10,275 bases of DNA from Cytophagales bacterium (GTDB lineage: Bacteria > Bacteroidota > Bacteroidia > Cytophagales > Cyclobacteriaceae). Positions 7,777 to 10,275 of the stretch are shown here, one piece after another (the stretch's first letter is position 1; every line of letters starts with the position of its first letter). The translations under genes were made by a program, and so were the position numbers. The notes under the pieces are model-generated. The model ran no database searches. It was given only the letters and a program-made list of their open reading frames with translations, and was not told the origin of the DNA. The stretch is taken from NCBI GenBank assembly GCA_003500135.1, contig DNTA01000005.1, positions 1-10,275 of the forward strand, written 5' to 3'.

Positions 7777-8375
7777 GAGCTAATTGAATGTTTAAATTTG
7801 GGATGAAGAATGTTATGAACCCTCACCAATACAGTTTGGGCATCTTTCGTAAAAACCATTATTCTTCTGTTAGCATCCACTTTAACAGGTATTTCTTTAT
7901 CGTCTAAATTGATGGTAATAAAGTCATTCCCACCATACCAGATTTCCAATAATTCCAGGACTTTAGGTTGAAGCTGATCTGATTGCAACTTTTTATTCCA
8001 TGGCGCCCATGCCAAATAGCTGAACTCGAAATCCATGGCCATAATTTTATCCTTTTCGTCAAACTTCGGATAAAATAACATACGTATTGAGGTAGGCTCC
8101 TGATGCAAAACGGAGTCGACAAAAACATGTTGTACTGCTGCGTTGCTCGGGCCCTGGGTCACCAGCTTTTGTTGATTGAGCCTCTGGCACTTGCTGTAAA
8201 AATCCGATCTCGAGTCATTAAAATTGATCTGGAACAATAAGCTATCAAGCGTCACTTCCCTGGCCAGTTCACTTTTTACCAACCTTGTATATTCAGACTC
8301 CAGACACCCGGCCAATACCAGAACCAGAACCCCGCTAAAAACCAACGATTTTGTAAACTTCCAACTCATCATCAT
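7773..8375 (-). CDS. Small lipoprotein of unknown function between VCBS/ASPIC genes
   Basis: A 200-residue protein that I cannot assign to a named domain. Residues 1-24 are a strong lipoprotein signal: basic start (MMMSWKFTK), hydrophobic core and a classical LAGC lipobox at Cys24. The mature part is soluble and alpha/beta in character, with one further cysteine (Cys63). Sequences that look like conserved signatures are FYPKF (101-105), AWAPWN (122-127), WYGG (146-149) and VKVDANRR (164-171). Three consecutive ATGs (8375, 8372, 8369) could each start it; no later start preserves the signal peptide, so an overlap of 35-41 nt with the preceding gene is unavoidable. It is sandwiched between two VCBS/ASPIC paralogues and overlaps both, so it probably works with them at the envelope, for example as a partner or accessory of these proteins. 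That role is inference from position only. Confidence 0.87.
   Translation of the reverse strand: MMMSWKFTKSLVFSGVLVLVLAGCLESEYTRLVKSELAREVTLDSLLFQINFNDSRSDFYSKCQRLNQQKLVTQGPSNAAVQHVFVDSVLHQEPTSIRMLFYPKFDEKDKIMAMDFEFSYLAWAPWNKKLQSDQLQPKVLELLEIWYGGNDFITINLDDKEIPVKVDANRRIMVFTKDAQTVLVRVHNILHPKFKHSISS
8335..8375 (-). other. 41-nt out-of-frame gene overlap with triple ATG
   Basis: The last 13 codons and the TAG stop of the upstream VCBS gene overlap the signal-peptide region of the 200-residue lipoprotein in another frame. Three tandem in-frame ATGs open the second gene. Because no alternative downstream start keeps the signal peptide, the overlap appears genuine. It implies that ribosomes must initiate inside the end of the upstream coding region. 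Confidence 0.75.
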
Positions 8376-10275
8376 ACTTGGCTACGATTAAATATTGTTT
8401 ATTCTCTTTTATTAAAATTTCGAAATCGCGAATCTGTCCATCTATTTTAAGGTTGACAGCTTTATCAAAGGTGTATGATCCTTCCGCCATTTTTCCCGGA
8501 AATAACCATCCTTTAGAAGCATCAAATCTACCAAATTGTGGTTTTACCTGAAACTCATTACCTCCTGCAAATAAATCCTGAATACCATCCTTATTAACAT
8601 CGAGAATTAAAAGACTATGGATAGGAGCATATTGTGCTTCCTGAGGCAATCTTTTTATTTCATATCCTTCAGGTGTTGAAAGCAATGCAACGGATGCCAA
8701 AATGTCTACTTCCAATATCTTACTTTGCTCAATAATCCCTGGTGTGAACAGCTCTTCGATTGACATGCCTGCATAATCTCTATAGTAAACCACCTTCTTC
8801 TTCAATACCGGAATTTGAGATATCAGTTCGTCTTTATCCAAAATAGGATAGTATTGGTCGTTGATCCTTGTGCAATATATTTGTTCAATGGCCCCATTGT
8901 TATCAAAGTCGTTAATATAAAGCCGGTCACCTGCCTTAAAGGTCGTGTTTAACCCATGATTGCCAACCACAAAATCAGGTAGACCATCATTGTTTAAATC
9001 GGCAGATTCAATATCCATCCACCAACCATTTGTTTTTGGTAAATCGTATTTCGGACGGGTTTCCAGTTTTCCTGAATTGTTGATAAGGATCGTTATAGGC
9101 ATCCAATCGCCAACCACGACCAGGTCCTGCCAACCATTGCCATCAATGTCGACCGACAGTGCATCCGTTATCATATTTTCTTTTGTCAATTCAGCAGCCT
9201 TTTGATCCGTTACATCCTTGAAAGAACCGTCGCCTTGATTTTCCAGCAGGTATCCTCTACCACCCGTACCATAATAAAACGGATGGAACCGTTCAGCAAC
9301 AAATAAATCGAGGTCATTGTCATTGTCAAGATCAAATGGAACCACGGCGCTTGTACTCAGATACTTCAAAAATGGAAGGTCCTGCTCTGAAAGTGTGAAA
9401 TTACCGTTTCCATCATTCAAATAGATCCTGTCCTTCAATACGGAGGAGCTCGATGAATAAAACCTCCCTCCGGATGCCAGATAAAAATCCTGATCGCCAT
9501 CATTATCAATATCAAAGAATATGCTCCTCGTTTCTTCCGGTTTAGACATAAAAGCTGAAGACTTCACCATAAAATGGTCGTCGCTAATAGACAGAAAGCT
9601 GCCCGGCTGGTCTTTACCGCCGGAAAAGTAAATTTCATCATTTCCATCTCCATCTACATCCGTTTTGGTTAATGATGGTGATTCTGTGCTATACATTTTG
9701 GGTAGCAGCCCGTTTCGATTGAAATCGTTCAGGCCACTCGGGTTATATTTGATCTTGCTATCGTTTGATAACTTTACCAAAATGGGTTTAGAAGAAATGG
9801 CCTCCTTCGATTTTATGTCGTCGATTGCGACATGTTCTATTTCTAAAAGTTGATTGGTAGCAATGTTGTAATGTGTTTCTCTGCTACCGTCAAACCAATT
9901 TACGATTAGCGAATCTATTACCCCGGTATTTTCTACACCAAAATGCACCCTGGGATCTACGGTGCTTTGAAACCCCCTGGTCACGAAGTTGTCAGCCATT
10001 TGTTTTCTGCCGTTATAATAAATCTCAATTGAAGTGCCCAGGGCATAGGTATTATTTGTTTTTGACCTCAGTTGTATGGTAATACTCCTGTTTTGTGCGG
10101 TATCCGTATTGTTTCGATATATCTGGGAGGGCATATTGATGTTATTTACTACGAGATCCAGGTCACCATCATTGTCCAGATCGCCATAGGCGCTTCCGTT
10201 GGAAAAAGTTTTGGTACCCAACCCCCATTCTTCTGTCATTTCTTTAAAACTCAGATCGCCTTCATTTTTAAAAGC
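8335..10275 (-). CDS. VCBS/FG-GAP repeat and ASPIC/UnbV domain protein (CRTAC1-like), N-terminus outside window
   Basis: The frame is open to the right edge, so the in-frame ATG at 10239 is internal, not the start: twelve codons upstream of it (AFKNEGDLSFKE) still align with the paralogue at 4522-7776 from its residue 444. In all 646 residues are visible and about 440 are missing. Counting from the edge, calcium loops begin at 32, 206, 255, 315, 376, 426, 456 and 559, matching motifs 7-14 of that paralogue with almost identical spacing. The ASPIC/UnbV domain spans about 78-146 (TRGFQSTVDPRVHFG), but its usual W-P-x-G turn reads NWFDG. The HQEN signature before motif eight is replaced by NPSG. 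The loops DLDNDNDLD and DFDNNGAIE are altered. A polar helical insert (about 478-520) and GRFDAS near the end are shared with the paralogue. Function is probably calcium-dependent binding outside the cytoplasm. It is first in the visible transcript and may follow further genes upstream. Confidence 0.93.
   Translation of the reverse strand, partial: AFKNEGDLSFKEMTEEWGLGTKTFSNGSAYGDLDNDGDLDLVVNNINMPSQIYRNNTDTAQNRSITIQLRSKTNNTYALGTSIEIYYNGRKQMADNFVTRGFQSTVDPRVHFGVENTGVIDSLIVNWFDGSRETHYNIATNQLLEIEHVAIDDIKSKEAISSKPILVKLSNDSKIKYNPSGLNDFNRNGLLPKMYSTESPSLTKTDVDGDGNDEIYFSGGKDQPGSFLSISDDHFMVKSSAFMSKPEETRSIFFDIDNDGDQDFYLASGGRFYSSSSSVLKDRIYLNDGNGNFTLSEQDLPFLKYLSTSAVVPFDLDNDNDLDLFVAERFHPFYYGTGGRGYLLENQGDGSFKDVTDQKAAELTKENMITDALSVDIDGNGWQDLVVVGDWMPITILINNSGKLETRPKYDLPKTNGWWMDIESADLNNDGLPDFVVGNHGLNTTFKAGDRLYINDFDNNGAIEQIYCTRINDQYYPILDKDELISQIPVLKKKVVYYRDYAGMSIEELFTPGIIEQSKILEVDILASVALLSTPEGYEIKRLPQEAQYAPIHSLLILDVNKDGIQDLFAGGNEFQVKPQFGRFDASKGWLFPGKMAEGSYTFDKAVNLKIDGQIRDFEILIKENKQYLIVAKYDDELEVYKIVGF
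9838..10044 (-). other. ASPIC/UnbV domain of the 8335-10275 protein
   Basis: The domain begins at ALGTSIEIYYNG, contains VTRGFQSTVDPRVHFGV and IDSLIVNWFDG, and ends at TNQLLEI. The overall pattern matches the other two copies, but the proline after the conserved tryptophan is replaced by Phe. Confidence 0.85.
10135..10203 (-). repeat. Paralogous core segment, copy 1 (motif 7, NGSAYGDLDNDGDLDLVVNN)
   Basis: This segment encodes SNGSAYGDL to NNIN and differs from the 6307-6375 copy by a single Val-to-Ile change. Distances between the three copies are 3828 and 3260 nt, about one gene length each, the larger one including the small lipoprotein gene. Confidence 0.85.

Noticed and set aside
8335..8375. 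Overlap as evidence of a frameshift that split one protein into two
   Set aside because: The upstream protein ends where its paralogue ends (YKIVGF against FILFDF), and the downstream one has its own signal peptide and no VCBS motif, so both are complete ends.
8335..10239. ATG at 10239 as the true start of the first VCBS gene
   Set aside because: The frame stays open upstream and the twelve additional residues align with both paralogues; the ATG lies mid-protein with no signal peptide.

Overview
The window reads as part of a chromosome from a Bacteroidota species, most likely a marine or soil Cytophagales or flavobacterial relative. The support is indirect but consistent. Every visible N-terminus is a lipoprotein signal, none of the four visible starts has a Shine-Dalgarno sequence, and the large proteins belong to the FG-GAP/VCBS plus ASPIC/UnbV family that is abundant in that phylum. 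Base composition looks moderate and even throughout, with no sign of a recent insertion.

All five genes lie on the minus strand, so transcription runs from high to low coordinates. In that order they are: (1) a VCBS/ASPIC protein whose N-terminal ~440 residues lie beyond the right edge (8335-10275); (2) a 200-residue lipoprotein of unknown function (7773-8375); (3) a complete 1084-residue VCBS/ASPIC lipoprotein (4522-7776); (4) a second complete VCBS/ASPIC lipoprotein of 1091 residues (1247-4522); (5) a vanadium-haloperoxidase-like lipoprotein (1-1213), cut at the left edge one codon after its second vanadate-binding arginine. The junctions are a 41-nt overlap, a 4-nt ATGA overlap, a 1-nt TAATG overlap and a 33-nt gap. 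There is no room for an internal terminator or classical promoter, so this is very probably one operon running off both ends of the window.

The three large proteins are collinear paralogues. The best preserved (4522-7776) has seven acidic calcium-loop motifs, then one ASPIC/UnbV domain, then seven more motifs. The other two keep the same order and nearly the same spacing. This suggests two propeller-like halves joined by an ASPIC module, exported and anchored at the envelope or cell surface. No catalytic domain is visible in them. The only probable enzyme is the haloperoxidase-like protein, which shows six of the seven canonical vanadate-pocket residues. My inference is an envelope system in which calcium-binding scaffold or ligand-binding lipoproteins are co-produced with an oxidoreductase (or phosphatase) of the haloperoxidase fold; its substrate cannot be read from the sequence.
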